Below are positions 1 through 12,657 of a DNA stretch of 64,000 bases, piece by piece. A program made the position numbers and the translations under genes. The notes under the pieces were generated by a model. That model did not search any database and was not told the DNA's origin. It saw only the letters and a list, made by a program, of their open reading frames with translations. The DNA is from Rotaria sordida. Taxonomy: Eukaryota > Rotifera > Eurotatoria > Philodinida > Philodinidae. The stretch lies in assembly GCA_905250125.1 (NCBI GenBank), contig CAJNOL010001099.1, positions 1-64,000 on the forward strand. The letters run 5' to 3'. Position 1 is the stretch's first letter; each line of letters begins with the position of its first letter.

Positions 1-46
1 AACGTATATATCGACAAAATTATCTATTGTGTTATTTTTTTTTCAG

Positions 47-3000
47 CTATTTTTTATTTTCTTAGCTTTACAACTTGAATTCGATGAACCTGAATATGAT
101 ATGGATGAAATTGATCATAATTGGTTTCATAAAACAGCTCATAGTTTATGTCCTGAGCTTACATATCTTGAATATGAAACTATTATTGATAAACTTGAGA
201 ATGCAAGTACGCGAACACGTGTCTCGTTGGATGAAGCACGAGCATTGTTTGCATCTTCAACACCATCAATAATCAATGATTTACATATAAATACTGTTTA
301 TGATTTTTGGTATAAACGACGAACAACACGGGTACATGTTTTTTAAGTAAAAATCTTTATTTGAAAAGAAAGAAAAGGATATCTAATCTAGATTTGAACA
401 CATTGTTTTATTTAATGTGTTTTTATTATTTTATATCATATGTCAGTGTGTTTTTTTTTTGTTCTTCTTTTATTACAAATAATTAGGACAAACGATTGAA
501 ACCACGTTTACTAACAGAACGTGATATCAAAGAAGAAAAAGGAAAGCATCATCCATATGTTGCTTTTCGACGGCGTGTTGAAAAAATGACAACAAGAAAA
601 GTAAAGAAATTTTAAATTTTCATTTTCTTATGTAATTTATTATTTGCTAATATTTTCAAATAGAATCGAAAAAATGATGAGCAAGCCTATTTATCAATGC
701 TCAAATTACGTTCTAATTTTGAAGCCGTCGTGTAAGTTGTTGTTGTTTTGATTTTTATTGATCATTTTAATGAATATATTTGTTATTTAATAGTAAGTTA
801 ACAAATTTGATCAAACTACGTGAAACAACCAAAGTCTCATGGCTCGAATGCGCACTAGCAATTTTTCAAGCACGGTACGCTGCCTGTCCACCCGTCGTCG
901 GTGGCAACCGGAGAGTCTCGCTTAGTGAGCTCTGTGTGTTGTCTGCCTTTTTATTCTATGCTTGTCCAGATGTGATTCGAAATTGGATGATGAAACAACA
1001 TCGACGAATCAATCATCGATATCATCGTTGTCGACAAATCAAGATCAATATCATCATACTCGTTCCCATTTGAAAACATCTTTATTGATGAACAGTAATA
1101 GTAATCTAACAAATATTCAACATCAACAATTATTAACACAATTAATACGTATTGAAAATCAGAAAAAAAATTCATTAACAACATCAACATTAGCTAATCT
1201 TTTACAAACATCTATAAAATCACGATCATTATCAATGGATCCTAATGATCCATTTCAACGAAAAATTAAAAAATTAAAAACATCACATCGAAAAATGAAT
1301 CATGTAGGTTTTTTTAAAATAGATTATTTTCATTTGAAAATATATTTTAATTTTTTGTGTTTTTTATTTTAGACCGATAAACTTACACAATTGTTGTCTT
1401 CACCAACAATACCATCATCACCTATTGTATATAATATGGGATTGACATCAACATCAATCTCACCACAATCCATATTTGAACGATTGTCATCATCAAATGT
1501 TGTTTCTTCACCTTCAGAACAACAAACTAATCGACGTCGTTTAAAACATTCTCCATCAGGAACAATAAAACAAGGAAAAAATCATCGAAATTTATCACCT
1601 GTGGATATATGGTCCCTTGTAGATAATACAAAAGGTGGTGCAATCTTGCTTAAAGCTCAATTTCTTGAAGCAGCAAGAAAAATGCAACAAAAAGAAGTAA
1701 AAACGAAAAAAAAATTAATGAAATCAATAAATTTCTCTATTGATAAATTATTTTAGGAGCTTGAAAATAACATAAATCGTCGTGTTATTTTGCAAGATGG
1801 TTCATCTGTATTATCAAATACAAATGAAAATATCAATAATAGACTAGATGAAGTGGGAACGAGTATTGATGATGAAGAATCAATTGATCCTTGGCAATTT
1901 CGGCCTAAAATTGGATGTAGATATCTTCGGGTAAATTTGTTTTTTTAATGAATAAACTTTACAAAATATTTTTCATTTAACAAAGAGTTGTTTTGTATTA
2001 ATCAAACCATTGTTTTCTTTAAAGTAATAGAAAAATTGCCAGGTTTTTTTGATAAATAAACCTAACCTTGCAATAGAAGATCTCTCTTAGAGAAATGATG
2101 CACCGGACGTAATAGCAGCAGATCTAAACGAGTATATACTCTTACTCAAGAGAATCGACACTCGTGCCTTGAACGACCGGTACTTGTACTCGAGTACGAT
2201 ATTTGTAGTACTCGTGCTGGAGAAAATTCATACTTGTGTTCGAATTAAAAATATGTCTATCATTTGTTAAATCTGCAAAATCACTGCTTTTCTAAAAAAA
2301 TCTTTCATAATTAGAAATTATGAAAATAGATTAGTAACAATAGAAGACTCGATATGCTTCGGCATTATAGAAAATCCAGCATTTTCTATTACAGGGAGAG
2401 GATTTGTTGGTTCTAAGACTTGAAAACTATGAAATCTGGTCTTGTAAAAATCAAATATGATTCATATTTAGAACATAGATAAGGATATGATCTATCTCGA
2501 AGTTTAAGCAACTGAAAATGTTTTTTTTTTTTGGAAAAGTATAATACTTGTAGATATATATTAGTGATTTCTTTCAAACATAGAAATAGTTAATAATAAT
2601 TTCTATGTGATATTGTGTTAAAATATGATTTTTATATAATATATTAATATATATTTTATAATTTTTAGCCTATTGACCAAGATCAACAACAGCATGTTCA
2701 ATCACAACGTTCAAGTTTTTCATCATTTTATTCTCTCGCTTGTTCCGAACGTGGTCATCTCGGCAAGCGACGAGTACGAATAGGTCGTGGTGGAAGGTAT
2801 ATTTATTAATTATTTCTATCAGATTGAATGTGTATTGTATTCAAAAACCTTAATTTAGATTACTCTATGATCGTCATATTGAACAGGAGAATAATAATTC
2901 TATGAATGAAATTCATAATTTTTCATTAACAAGTAAATCATATTTTACGGATAAGTATGTATTATTATAATTACGGTAAGTATATTATTTAAATTAAATT

Positions 3001-3706
3001 TTTTCGGTTTGTTTTGTTCTTTAGACCCATATTATGGTATGTCTCGTCTCAACCATCACTTACTGACTCATATCATTTACATTCACATTTAACAGTTCAT
3101 GATCATACAACATCACTAGCTCATCATTATCAATCAAAATCATCAACATCATCGAGTTCAATCCATTTAAACGATTCATTCTATCATGTAAATAATTCAA
3201 ATCCATCTTTATCATTAAATATAAATGGTAAGCATAGACCATCGATATCAATTGAACTCGATCATCCATATTCATGTTCATCACGTTATGTTAATCAAGC
3301 GTTACGTACATTAGTTGAACCACAATTACCATCACCATCCCCATCACCACCTCCAATAACCTCTATATCTACATCACAACAGATGATGGTGATATCGACA
3401 CCACCTACTCCACCACCACTACCACCATTATCATCATCATCATCGATGATAAATAATCATAAAATAGATAGTTCTCAACAACAACAACAACCATTCTATA
3501 CAAAATCATCATCAACATATGTTCTTTCTCCATCAACACCTTTTTTTCCATCACATCATCACTCACATGTTATTCCATCAACGTCTCCACCTTCAACACC
3601 ATCATCATGTGGTCTTGTACAATTTGTTCAACTTCATCGTATACTTCCACCAACAAAACCCCATAATTTTGCATCATCAACACCGGTGACTACATCCGAT
3701 TCATGA
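47..3706 (+). CDS. EPC1: Enhancer of polycomb (EPC1/EPC2/E(Pc)), 5' truncated
   Basis: This is a scaffold subunit of the NuA4/TIP60 histone acetyltransferase complex, acting in the nucleus. Exons join in frame: 47 (or 66)-331, 487-600, 664-731, 794-874, 970-1303, 1373-1696, 1757-1930, 2669-2796, 2859-2954 and 3025-3706 (TGA). The first exons lie left of the window. The EPcA domain is clear from the FDEPEYDMD segment, the VYDFWYKRR segment, HPYVAFRRRVEKM, and TRK joined across an intron to NRKNDE. Later DPWQFRPKIGCRY and RRVRIGRGGRLLYDR match the conserved central block of EPC proteins. The last exon is low-complexity Ser/Pro/Thr/Gln, as in other EPC tails. Intron 4 (875-969) is oddly GC-rich and intron 7 (1931-2668) holds a patch of small palindromes. 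The family call is firm; the EPC1 versus EPC2 distinction probably has no meaning in an invertebrate. The first exon boundary is uncertain because two acceptors are possible. Confidence 0.93.
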
Positions 3707-5452
3707 TAGATATGTGTCTGTCTCATTTTCATCATAATTATGGGTTCATAGTTCTTTAATGTGTACGCGCATATGCGCGTGTGTATGTATATTTGTTCTT
3801 GGTGTTTTCCTGCCCGCTATTTTGGTTCGTTTGTTTGTTTGTTTGTTGTTTCATTTATTTCTTCTCGTCATTTTTTTTATATGTTTATTGGTGTGTATGT
3901 GTGATGATTTTTTTTCTTCTTGTTGCTCGTTTGATATCGAGAAAAAAAAAGCATACTCGATGTTATTTCGATTAGCAAAATAGATGAATCATACACAAAA
4001 AAAAAGTACCTATTAGCAAAATTGAATTCATTCAAGGAAGTATTTTTTTTTCAGACAATGTTCAATATGTAACCAAAAAAAATTTCATTCTTTTTCTTTT
4101 CTCATTTCAAATCTAATCAGTAGTTAAAGATCATAACCTTGGTTCAAAAAATTTATTTTTCACAAGTACGTGCATGTTGGACAAGTCATTAGTAATACTT
4201 GTTATCATCTTGTCATTCGACTCGTTATATGATGAAATGACATGATTAATGCGTTGGTATTTATAATGAAGAGATCGTTAGAATATTAACTATAGTTCGA
4301 TGTTTTAGGAATATTTAAATTATAATTTATCTATTAAGTATTCTAATTCATCTAGATTTTCTTGGTTATATATTTAATATAAATATCAGACAAATAAGAA
4401 ATTCAAAGATGGATTAGGAAATGTTCTTAATATTCTAATTAAAAATTTGATTAATGATATTGTCATATGTATTCATTTTATAATCAAATAAATCACACAA
4501 TATATATATGAACATGTTACGATTAAGTTGGTTTCAATCGTATATGGAGAAGTTTAATTATATATATATATATGCATAGAAATGAAGAGATATCTTATAA
4601 ATGAGTTGAAATAATATTTATATATAGAAATAGAATTGCATGTTAATTCATCAGATATAGAACTGTTCATTTATTTCGCAGTAATCAAAATAAACAAACT
4701 GATTATGAGTACAATATGATTTATTCATACAGATTTGAGATAGTTTATTGTAGGAAAACACATTCTGAAAAAACTTTCTATATTTCGGTTTTGTATTCAT
4801 TAAATAATATATCAGACAAAAAAAAAAAATTTTTCTACGAGATATCTGATAAAGTCTAAAATCAAAAATTGAATTACATAACAATTAGTTAAAATAATAT
4901 GAAGCATACCGAGTGATATATAAACAAAAATTCATTACAAAAATGCAAGTTAGTCATCAATGGGAAAAATAAGACTTCCTATGTCTATATCATTGTCTTT
5001 GATAAAAGCATATTTATATAGTGTAAAACAAGGATATGCATTTTCACACGTACGCTATTCAACAAGGTCAAATAGTAATAACGTATGCTTGATCACATGA
5101 AAACTGGTACAAATAAAAAATTGAATTAATACAGAAGGACTAAAGAATTGTTAAAGAAAATAATTTAGTTTCTTTAAAAAGATGTTTGATATTCTTATTT
5201 CTCAAGGTGAAAAGTTTTCACGTGCAATACTTAGTATCTGTTTCAAGGACTAACTCACTCCATATAAAATAAGCAACGCTCGAAATTAGTGTCTATTTAT
5301 ATTCTTTGTTTTTTGTCTTCAGAATATTTTAATTCGATACTTTCGTGATTTTTTTTTAATAACTATAATATATGGCAAAACATTTAAATTAGAGATGTAA
5401 TATCGTATGTATAATATGTACGCGAGAAAAAGAAAAGAACAAAAAGAAATTT
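3707..5452. other. Convergent intergenic spacer, EPC to akirin
   Basis: Both flanking genes end here, tail to tail. The sequence is AT-rich with T-runs, a GT-rich stretch right after the EPC stop and a short (TA)n near 4560. The small open frames use codons and composition unlike the neighbouring genes and show no recognisable protein. I see no RNA gene. Confidence 0.6.
3765..3780. repeat. 16-bp perfect palindrome in the EPC 3' flank
   Basis: The sequence acgcgcatatgcgcgt equals its own reverse complement and sits about 60 bp past the EPC stop codon, in GT-rich DNA that probably belongs to the 3' UTR. The CpG-rich core stands out in otherwise AT-rich sequence. It could form a hairpin in the RNA or be a chance product of alternating purine/pyrimidine DNA. 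No function is assigned. Confidence 0.6.
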
Positions 5453-5929
5453 TTATGAAACATATGAAAAAGCAGTCATTGACATATTCTCTGTTTCTTG
5501 CTGTTGATCAAAATGAAAAAGTTGTTGTTTTGATGAATTTTTATAGACACTATCATGTGAATATCTTACAAATTGTTCATATTGTTCATTAAGTTTTGTT
5601 TTTAATAATTGTTCATACTGTTCACGTATTAATTTATCTTGTTCACGTAAAAGACGAGCACACATTTGAGTAGTTTGTGTATATGTAAACATAGGAGTAT
5701 CATCAGTTGACGATGATGTTAAAGCAGTAAGTGAACATGATTTTAATGATGAATTTTTATTTGTTGATGATTTAGTAAAAATAGATTGTTGTTTTGTAGG
5801 AGATGATGATGAAGTATTATTTATTGTAAATGTTGTTGGTGATAATTTTATTTCTGCTCGTTTACGTTTTACACCTTGTTCAACTGGATCAAATTCAAGT
5901 GAACGTTTAAGTGATGCAACTGCTAACAT
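5453..5929 (-). CDS. akirin: Akirin, nuclear chromatin/transcription adaptor
   Basis: Akirins are small nuclear proteins that link transcription factors (NF-kB/Relish, Twist) to SWI/SNF remodelling and help import proteasomes into nuclei. The 158-residue single-exon ORF has both diagnostic ends. The N-terminus has LKRSLEFDP followed by the KRKR nuclear localisation signal at about residues 21-24. The C-terminal half has MCARLLREQDKLIREQYE and KLNEQYEQFVRYSHD, and the protein ends in SYVS, the invariant akirin terminus. The middle is Ser/Thr-rich and disordered, as usual. Length is slightly below vertebrate akirins (about 190-200). No intron is needed, whereas vertebrate akirins have several, so loss of introns or a retrocopy is possible; the intact frame and conserved ends argue for function. 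A TATA-like box lies upstream on the same strand. Confidence 0.95.
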   Translation of the reverse strand: MLAVASLKRSLEFDPVEQGVKRKRAEIKLSPTTFTINNTSSSSPTKQQSIFTKSSTNKNSSLKSCSLTALTSSSTDDTPMFTYTQTTQMCARLLREQDKLIREQYEQLLKTKLNEQYEQFVRYSHDSVYKNSSKQQLFHFDQQQETENMSMTAFSYVS

Positions 5930-7398
5930 ATTGAATAGTTCTATTGAAAATTAAAAAACAAAAAAAAAAAAAAAATCAAACACCAATATGAAAAATAATA
6001 ATTATGTGTCCGATTATTTCTTGTTTCAAAAAAGAAAAGAGGAGGGTTTATATATACAGAAGACACAGTCATGTCTTTATCTCATAGTTATACACCAATC
6101 AAAATTGAAATTTTATTCAAGAACGATCCTATGAATACAATATTGATTTAATGAAATTTCTATTGAAAAAAAAATAATGAATTAAAGATTTTAATATATT
6201 TATTTTATAATTCTAGATAAGAAGATGACGCTTTTGATCTAAAGATTTTGATTGGTTGAAACATATGAAAAATCTGATTGGAAGAAAGACTTTTCAGAAC
6301 GATAGTTCGTTGTGAAATAAAACTAAGCAAAAGACAAGTAGATTTAGTTTTTCTGATTGAATTTTTCAAATATATATATATATTTCATTATGTTCACAAA
6401 TAGAATCGCTATGTTCTTAAATAATAGTTATATCTAGATTAATATCTCTTCGTCTTTCGTATTATAATTGTCCTAGATCTAGAAAAACCTATCTTTTCTT
6501 ACAATTATAGTTGCTATCAAATAAATTGATCAAAACACAAACAGAGGAGGTTTTTCCAAATTTTTGATAGCTTAAATTCATAAATTTCAAAATCTAACTA
6601 TTATTTAGGGTAACGGATTCAGAGAGGGAGAGACACTGGGAGCGATCTTTCCTTTCTTACGAAATTTTTTTTTACTTAGCAGGTAATGTCCAAAAATGAG
6701 TCGATATGACCCTCTAATAGACTTCAAAACACATCTTGCAACCGGGATTTCTAATCTTACATTACTTTCTATTTTAGTATTATACTTGATGTATTTGATT
6801 CAATCTTGAATTCTTAAAATTGCACAATTAATTTTATATATTTTGCTTTTTTTCCCTATTGCCGATCGTTATTACATGTCAATGCAATAATGTCAATTAA
6901 TAATTATAGAAGAAATCGTTTTATTTTTAAATCTCTTTCAAGTAAAAACATAAATGTAGAAGAAATTAGGATTTTCATTTTAAGAATTGTACTAAATACT
7001 TAAACAATATTTTTATCGAATACACCATATCGCTCTATTTTCTAGGCATTGCTTTCATTCAATGTTTTATTCAGCTTATTTCTTTCGAAAAGGCGATTTA
7101 AAATTCCGATAGGACAAATATCTGTTTTTATAAGCACAAACACATGGTACATGGTATAATAACTATAAACTTCTGAAAGATCAAACTGATGTTCGGAGGA
7201 GCACCTTCACGCTAGATAAAATATTATTTTCATTGTTTTGTTTGAAAATTTTATTAGTTTTAAATTTAGATTATCATATTCTTTGAAAGCTTTTCTATTT
7301 GTATATATTTTTTTCGAATTAATAAAATCTCATGTATACTAGATCGATGTATATGAAATCAACTTTTACAAGTCTATTTTGTTTTAGATTTCTATTTA
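5930..7398. other. Divergent intergenic region, akirin to UTP25
   Basis: The two genes point away from each other here, so the 1.47 kb should hold both promoters and the 5' UTRs. Apart from the akirin TATA-like motif I see only AT-rich sequence with T-runs and a short (TA)n near 6371. A splice-acceptor-like ttttag at 7382-7387 lies 11 nt before the UTP25 ATG. It marks either an upstream UTR exon or a trans-splice site. Confidence 0.5.
6047..6056 (-). promoter_or_regulatory. Candidate TATA box for akirin
   Basis: On the minus strand the sequence reads tatatataaa, about 118 bp upstream of the akirin ATG, and is followed by a CT-rich stretch. Position and orientation fit a core promoter. TA-rich motifs are common in DNA of this composition, so confidence is low. 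Confidence 0.3.
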
Positions 7399-10137
7399 AT
7401 GGAAAATATAACTAAACATGATCCATTTCTTTCACATTTTGAAACATTAATAGATGAAAAACAAATCAATAATAAATCATCGAAAAATAAAATAGATCTA
7501 TTTTCATCATCACTTGGTTCTTGTCAATTCTCATCAACTTCATCAGATAAACCACCTATATTACCATGTCCAACATCTACAATTGATTCATTTTCAATAA
7601 AAAAATCACTTCTATCAAATATTGAAACATCAGGTAGTCAATTAACACCATTACAATTTGATTTTTTTTCATTAATTCATAATTATTATGATGTTTATTA
7701 TCCAAATCGAACTAATATAAATGATGTTGGTGAACAATTACGATTTGTTATTTGTTTACATTTAATAAATCATGTATTAAAAACACGTTCACGTATATTA
7801 TCACATAATGCAAAATTAAAAGAAAATCCTGATCTTGATTATCATGATCAAGGTTTTACAAGACCTAAAGTTCTTATTATTGTACCATTTCGTGAGAGTG
7901 TTCGACGTATTATAAATTGTTTTGAAAATCTTTTATTAACTATGGATGATAGTGAAAAAAATGATCAAATACAAATGAGTCATCGAAAAAGATTCAAAGA
8001 AGAATATGGTGGTGAAGAAATTGATAATGAAAATAATGATAGTAAATTTCAACGTACATCTAATGAATATAATGAAATATTTGCTGGAAATATTGATGAT
8101 CATTTTCGATTAGGTAATTATTACATCTTGTTTTATTTGTTTAATAAATTGAGATATGTGTGAGAGATATATCTAACAGATAGAGATTTGCATCGCAGTA
8201 ATAGTTATAACTAAAATAAAAATGTTGGGTATTTTTGCTTTGAGCTTCATAACTCTGGAAGAGAAGGAGGCATTTTGAATTGACTTATCTATCATTATGC
8301 ATCTCTATATCTCAGCTATCTTTTATACAGATTTGATGGAGATTCTTCAAGAATTGTAGTCATTTTATTCTAATTGGTCGGTGTACAAAAACCTATCTAT
8401 TGTCCTTTCAAAACCCATAACTTAGTGATAGTTCAATAAATTGATTCGAAAATTTTAGAAAAACTTTCTTCATTGTTTTCTGCAAGTTTCAAAATAAAAT
8501 GTTACACTCGAAGGACATGACATACGGATGATCATCTGATTAGTGTCGAGAATCTATAGACATCAACATCCCAACAAATGAACTTATCTTTTGGACGAAG
8601 GAAAAACTATATATTAAGCTCAAGTTTCTTGTAAAAATATTGAAAATTAATCATGTATTTGAAAAGAAACAAGATAAATATTAGTAGGCAATCTTTTAAA
8701 TTTATCAAGTTCACAGCAAAAAATAGATTCTATCCATCATAAATCGATTTCGACGAAAGCAAACGAAGTTCGAATAGCGCCGCTGATCCACATATCTCAT
8801 CGAATAATACATACAGAAATTTACAAATCTCTAGCCATTATATTTACTGAGATTCGAAGGAGTAAAGATTTTTGTTCAGGACTGTAAAAGTATCTCATGT
8901 AACTAGAAGTCCATCGGATTCGTTCGGATTCGGATCCGAAAATTTTGAACCCAACGGTCTTTATATGTAAGATGTTCAATGAAAGTATTCTTGAATAATT
9001 ATTTTTTTTTTCTCTACTTCATATCGTACTTTAAATTTTTTTTTTATTTAAGGTATATCTGTAACACGTAAATCATTAAAATTTTTTCAATCTGTATACA
9101 AATCTGATTTTCTTATCGTATCACCTGTTGGTCTTCGAACATTACTTGAAAAACGTCATCGTAAACGTAAACATAAACAATCATCGGACAGTTCTGAATC
9201 TGATAGTGATAATGAAGATACAAATGAAAATAAAGCATCTTCAATAGCTGATTTTTTATCATCAATTGAATGTATTTATATTGATCAATTAGATATATTA
9301 TCAATGCAAAATCTTGATCATTTATTTTATATATTAGAAAATTTAAATTGTATTCCACAACAAGCAACATCATCAACAGATTTTTCTCGTATACGTCATT
9401 GGTCATTAAATGGTTGGGCACGTTTCTATCGTCAATTAATTGTTTTATCATCATTTACAAGTCCATTATTTCTTAGTTTATTTCATCGTTTTTCAACAAA
9501 TTATTCTGGACAATGTTTAATTCAACCATCATTTCCATTAAATGGTTATATACGTTCATTATCAACATTTAATCAATTATTTCAACGTATACCAGTATGT
9601 GATCCAACATTAAGATTTAATTATTTTATTGAACATATTCTACCACGTTTTGATACATCAGCATATGAGCATACATTAATTTATTTATCATCATATTTTG
9701 ATTTTGTACGTTTAAAAAATTATATGCGTACAGAAAAACATAAACAATTTAATTATTTAACATTAAATGAATATTCAACAAAAAAACAAATTCTATTAGC
9801 AAGAAATATATTCTATCATCGTCAAGTACGATTTTTATTAATGACCGAACGTTTTCATTTTTATCATCGTTATCGTATAAAAGGTATACGTCATATATTA
9901 TTCTATGATTTACCATCATATGGACATTTCTATCCAGAAATTGTACAATTTTTAACATTACCACATGTTATAGATAAGAAAAAAACAACTCAAACAAATC
10001 AAACTGATGAACCAAGTACATGTACTGCATTATATGCCAAAGAAGATGCATTAAAATTAGCTTATATACTTGGACAAAATGCTGTTACTGATTTGTTAAA
10101 TTCAGAGAAAAATACACATTTATTTACGAATAAATAA
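7399..10137 (+). CDS. UTP25: U3 snoRNA-associated UTP25 (DIEXF/DEF), SSU processome
   Basis: UTP25 is a nucleolar component of the small-subunit processome needed for early 18S rRNA processing. It has a DEAD-box-like fold without working helicase motifs. Exon 1 is 7399-8113 and exon 2 is 9053-10137 (TAA), joined across a 939 bp intron to give 599 residues. Family markers are QGFTRPKVLIIVPFRES at 151-167, LNGWARFYRQLIVLSSF, and the C-terminal ERFHFYHRYRIKGIRH, FYDLPSYGHFYPE and CTALYAKEDALKLA. An acidic, Ser-rich insert (about 274-300) interrupts the middle. Animal homologues are about 720-760 residues with an acidic N-terminus that is short or absent here. The frame stays open upstream of the ATG to a possible acceptor at 7387, so extra 5' coding exons cannot be excluded. 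The family call is firm. Confidence 0.93.
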
Positions 10138-11129
10138 ACAAATAAAATCTATAAATAATTTCGAATTTTATTCGTAAATAATTCTTCAAATATAATGTTT
10201 CAAAAGTCTATCAGCAAAAAAAGAATCGGAATAACTATTGAGTAATACAAACGATATCCGTAAACTTTCTATAGTTTTATTTCATGTTCTTTAAAGTTTT
10301 TGTTTCCACATAATTTTATTTCCATTTCCTGTTCAAAATGAACATACTGCATTGAAACATACAAGTTCACAATTTTGAAACATTTGAAAAAGAACGTTGT
10401 ATTGAATATGGCTTTAAGTCATATTTATTGTCGTTACCAATTATTATTGTTATTTTAACGTGATCTTAAATGCATCTACATGTTTGAATCCTCTGTGCTA
10501 GGAAAAATGTTGCTCAGACATTGATATACTTTATCATTGAAATTGAAAGAAGTCTCACTTTGTTGCATTATTTACTGACGTCTACCATGATTCAATATAC
10601 TACTGAATAAACTTTGCAAACAGAGAGAAAACTTTAACGCAGATATGCTTTCATTTATATTACGAGTTCTAGGACGATTCGTCGTATGACATGTTATTCT
10701 TAAAGTATCCTGAAGGAGCATCGAAAATGTATGGATGACGGCACAACGAAAGATCCTAACTCACATCCCATCAAGACGATTAGATTGGAAATGAATAAGG
10801 AGAAGATTATCAAAGTCTGAATTGAAACTATGAAAAGTATGAAGAAGTTGAATATCGTTGAAAAAATTTGAATAAATCAAGTAAAACCTCATTGGCCAAT
10901 GCTTTCAATTTCCTCTTTCTGAAACCTGTAATATGACCAGAAGAAGAAATTTTTTCCATTGTTGTTGTCTTTCTTTTTAATGATAAGTAATGACAAGAAA
11001 AAGTCTTATGATTTTCTAGCGCCAGAATGTATAAACAGTGGAATACATGTTTTTTGACATACAAATGTAGTAGATAATTAACAATGTTTATCTGTTGAAA
11101 ACAGACCTCTAGATGTTTTGCTTAATGGA

Positions 11130-11196
11130 GGGTGTGGAGTGTGGGCGTGGATGCCAGTCTGGGACTTGTTTTTACCCACATCCACACTCCACACCC
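11130..11196. repeat. G/T-rich inverted repeat with 15-bp perfect arms
   Basis: The left arm GGGTGTGGAGTGTGG (11130-11144) and the right arm CCACACTCCACACCC (11182-11196) are exact reverse complements. The left arm continues into gcgtggatg. The right side continues to about 11231 as an almost pure C/A tract with several CCCACA units. From memory, the bdelloid telomere unit is TGTGGG, so this could be telomere-like DNA held internally or a snap-back element. The inverted repeat is directly visible; its origin is inference. Confidence 0.8.
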
Positions 11197-11641
11197 ACAC
11201 ACTCGCACACCGACACTCACCCCCCACACCCTCAGTTTAAGAAAAAAGAAATGTGAAAAAAAATCAATATATATGTATTTTAAAAAAGAAGAAGAAGAAG
11301 AAGAATATCCCTGCCTTACGGCTACCTTCCAGTATGGAGTGCTGTCCAAGGACAGTTTCAGAAGCCCGATATTTTTCCTGCAACTATTACTAGTTGCAGC
11401 TCTGCACAGAAGGCCAGTCTGACTTAGAGTTCTTCTCGCTTAGTCGCTTAAGCTTCCCATACATACTGACTAACCACATACAAGCCATAAAGGCTTTTTG
11501 TGTATGTCGACAACGTAGTCAGCTTGCTATCGGATGGGTGGTCCAAGACAACACAGTCGTTATATGCATGTGATGGTCTATGAGAAAAGAGTGACACTAC
11601 TAAAGTATTCGTCCTTGATGGTGGACAGAGGCCGTTGTTAA

Positions 11642-11725
11642 GATGTCTATCATGTCTGTAAAAGAAGGAAGTTCAAATTTCTACTTCTATATCTCAACAC
11701 TTTTATTGGATCATGTTTCACTAAA
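11642..11725 (+). repeat. Dispersed repeat, copy 1 (partial)
   Basis: A stretch containing atgtctatcatgtctgt and later ttcaaatttctacttct recurs, diverged, at three other places: about 18590-18675 (inverted), about 21980-22040, and about 46600-46690. All four preserve the order CTGTGA-like, AAATTTYTACTTC, ACTTCAACACTT-like. The short open frame here starting MSIM is shared with the copy at 18673 on the other strand, which reflects common descent of the repeat rather than a demonstrated protein. Confidence 0.5.
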
Positions 11726-12657
11726 CAAACAAAAAAGAATAGACAAATATCTGTCGATTATAATCGATTTGGATCTAATAATTCTCACCAAACAAATATT
11801 TACAAATTTTCGTAAAATCTCATGAACTGTTTAAAAACTTTAAGGCCATTAATAAACGAAGGATAAACACATCTGGAAAATTACAATGCAAGCATTACCT
11901 TAGACTAGCTATGTAACACCTTAATATCGAGTAACGGCACTGGTATCTCCATCCAACTCTTTTCGTATGAGTTTGAATTTTCGAAAATCTGACTTTATTC
12001 TTATCGATAGATTTGTGGCAGACCATTTTCAGCTCGTGGGTACAACTCAGCTTACACGACCTGAAATAAAGTTCTCACGAAACACTTAGATAGGACAAAC
12101 GGGGTATTCAATAATCCAGCTCACATAAAAAGAGTGCGCTTATGTGGAACAAAACGGTCATCACTAGTTTAATTCAACTCTTATGAATCGTTTAGCTGTG
12201 TGCTGCCGCATACCTGTTTAAGACCAAGAGTATAAACTCGCAAAGTATGTACATAGGATAGAATGAGTTCAATGTTTAAACTCAAACAACATAACGAATA
12301 TATTATATCCAATCTTTTGATCTATTATTAGTAAAATTTAACTAGAAAAGTGTAATTTTAATTATTAAATAACGCCATCTACTTATTGTTTGGTTGTCAT
12401 TCGATCTTAGAGAATGTCCATTTGAAAACCTTTTTTATCTTCTTTGTTATCTTTTTACGAACATTTTTGTTTTTTTAAAACAACTATTATCTAATGACAA
12501 ACTCAAAAACATTTTTTTTTCTTCCTTTTAAAGAATTTGCCCATAAACATTTAATACTTTACACTAGAAAAATTCTCTATATTCTAAAGAACTTAATGCG
12601 TCAAAACCTTACACTTCTTTTTGCATTATAGATTTATTTTTCCCATTAGAACTAGAG

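Larger units (their letters stand above)
10138..12657. other. Intergenic spacer, UTP25 to PI3K-C2, repeat-rich
   Basis: No gene is supported in these 2.5 kb. The part from about 11120 to 12290 is noticeably GC-richer than its surroundings. It holds a perfect snap-back pair, a C/A-rich tract, a GAA run near 11288 and a copy of a dispersed repeat, so it is probably decayed mobile DNA. An acceptor-like motif at 12630-12631 lies 26 nt before the PI3K ATG. Confidence 0.5.

Noticed and set aside
8176-8312. Possible TIR pair tagagatttgcat / atgcatctcta in the UTP25 intron
   Set aside because: Ends match only over about 8 bp after the core and the flanking 8-mers do not agree.
10828-11064. Minus-strand 78-residue frame with basic segments
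   Set aside because: No recognisable domain, no promoter or splice context; located in repeat-rich spacer.
11122-11422. Overlapping open frames on both strands across the C/A-rich tract and the GAA run
   Set aside because: They arise from simple-sequence DNA and the inverted repeat; the translations are low complexity with no domain.
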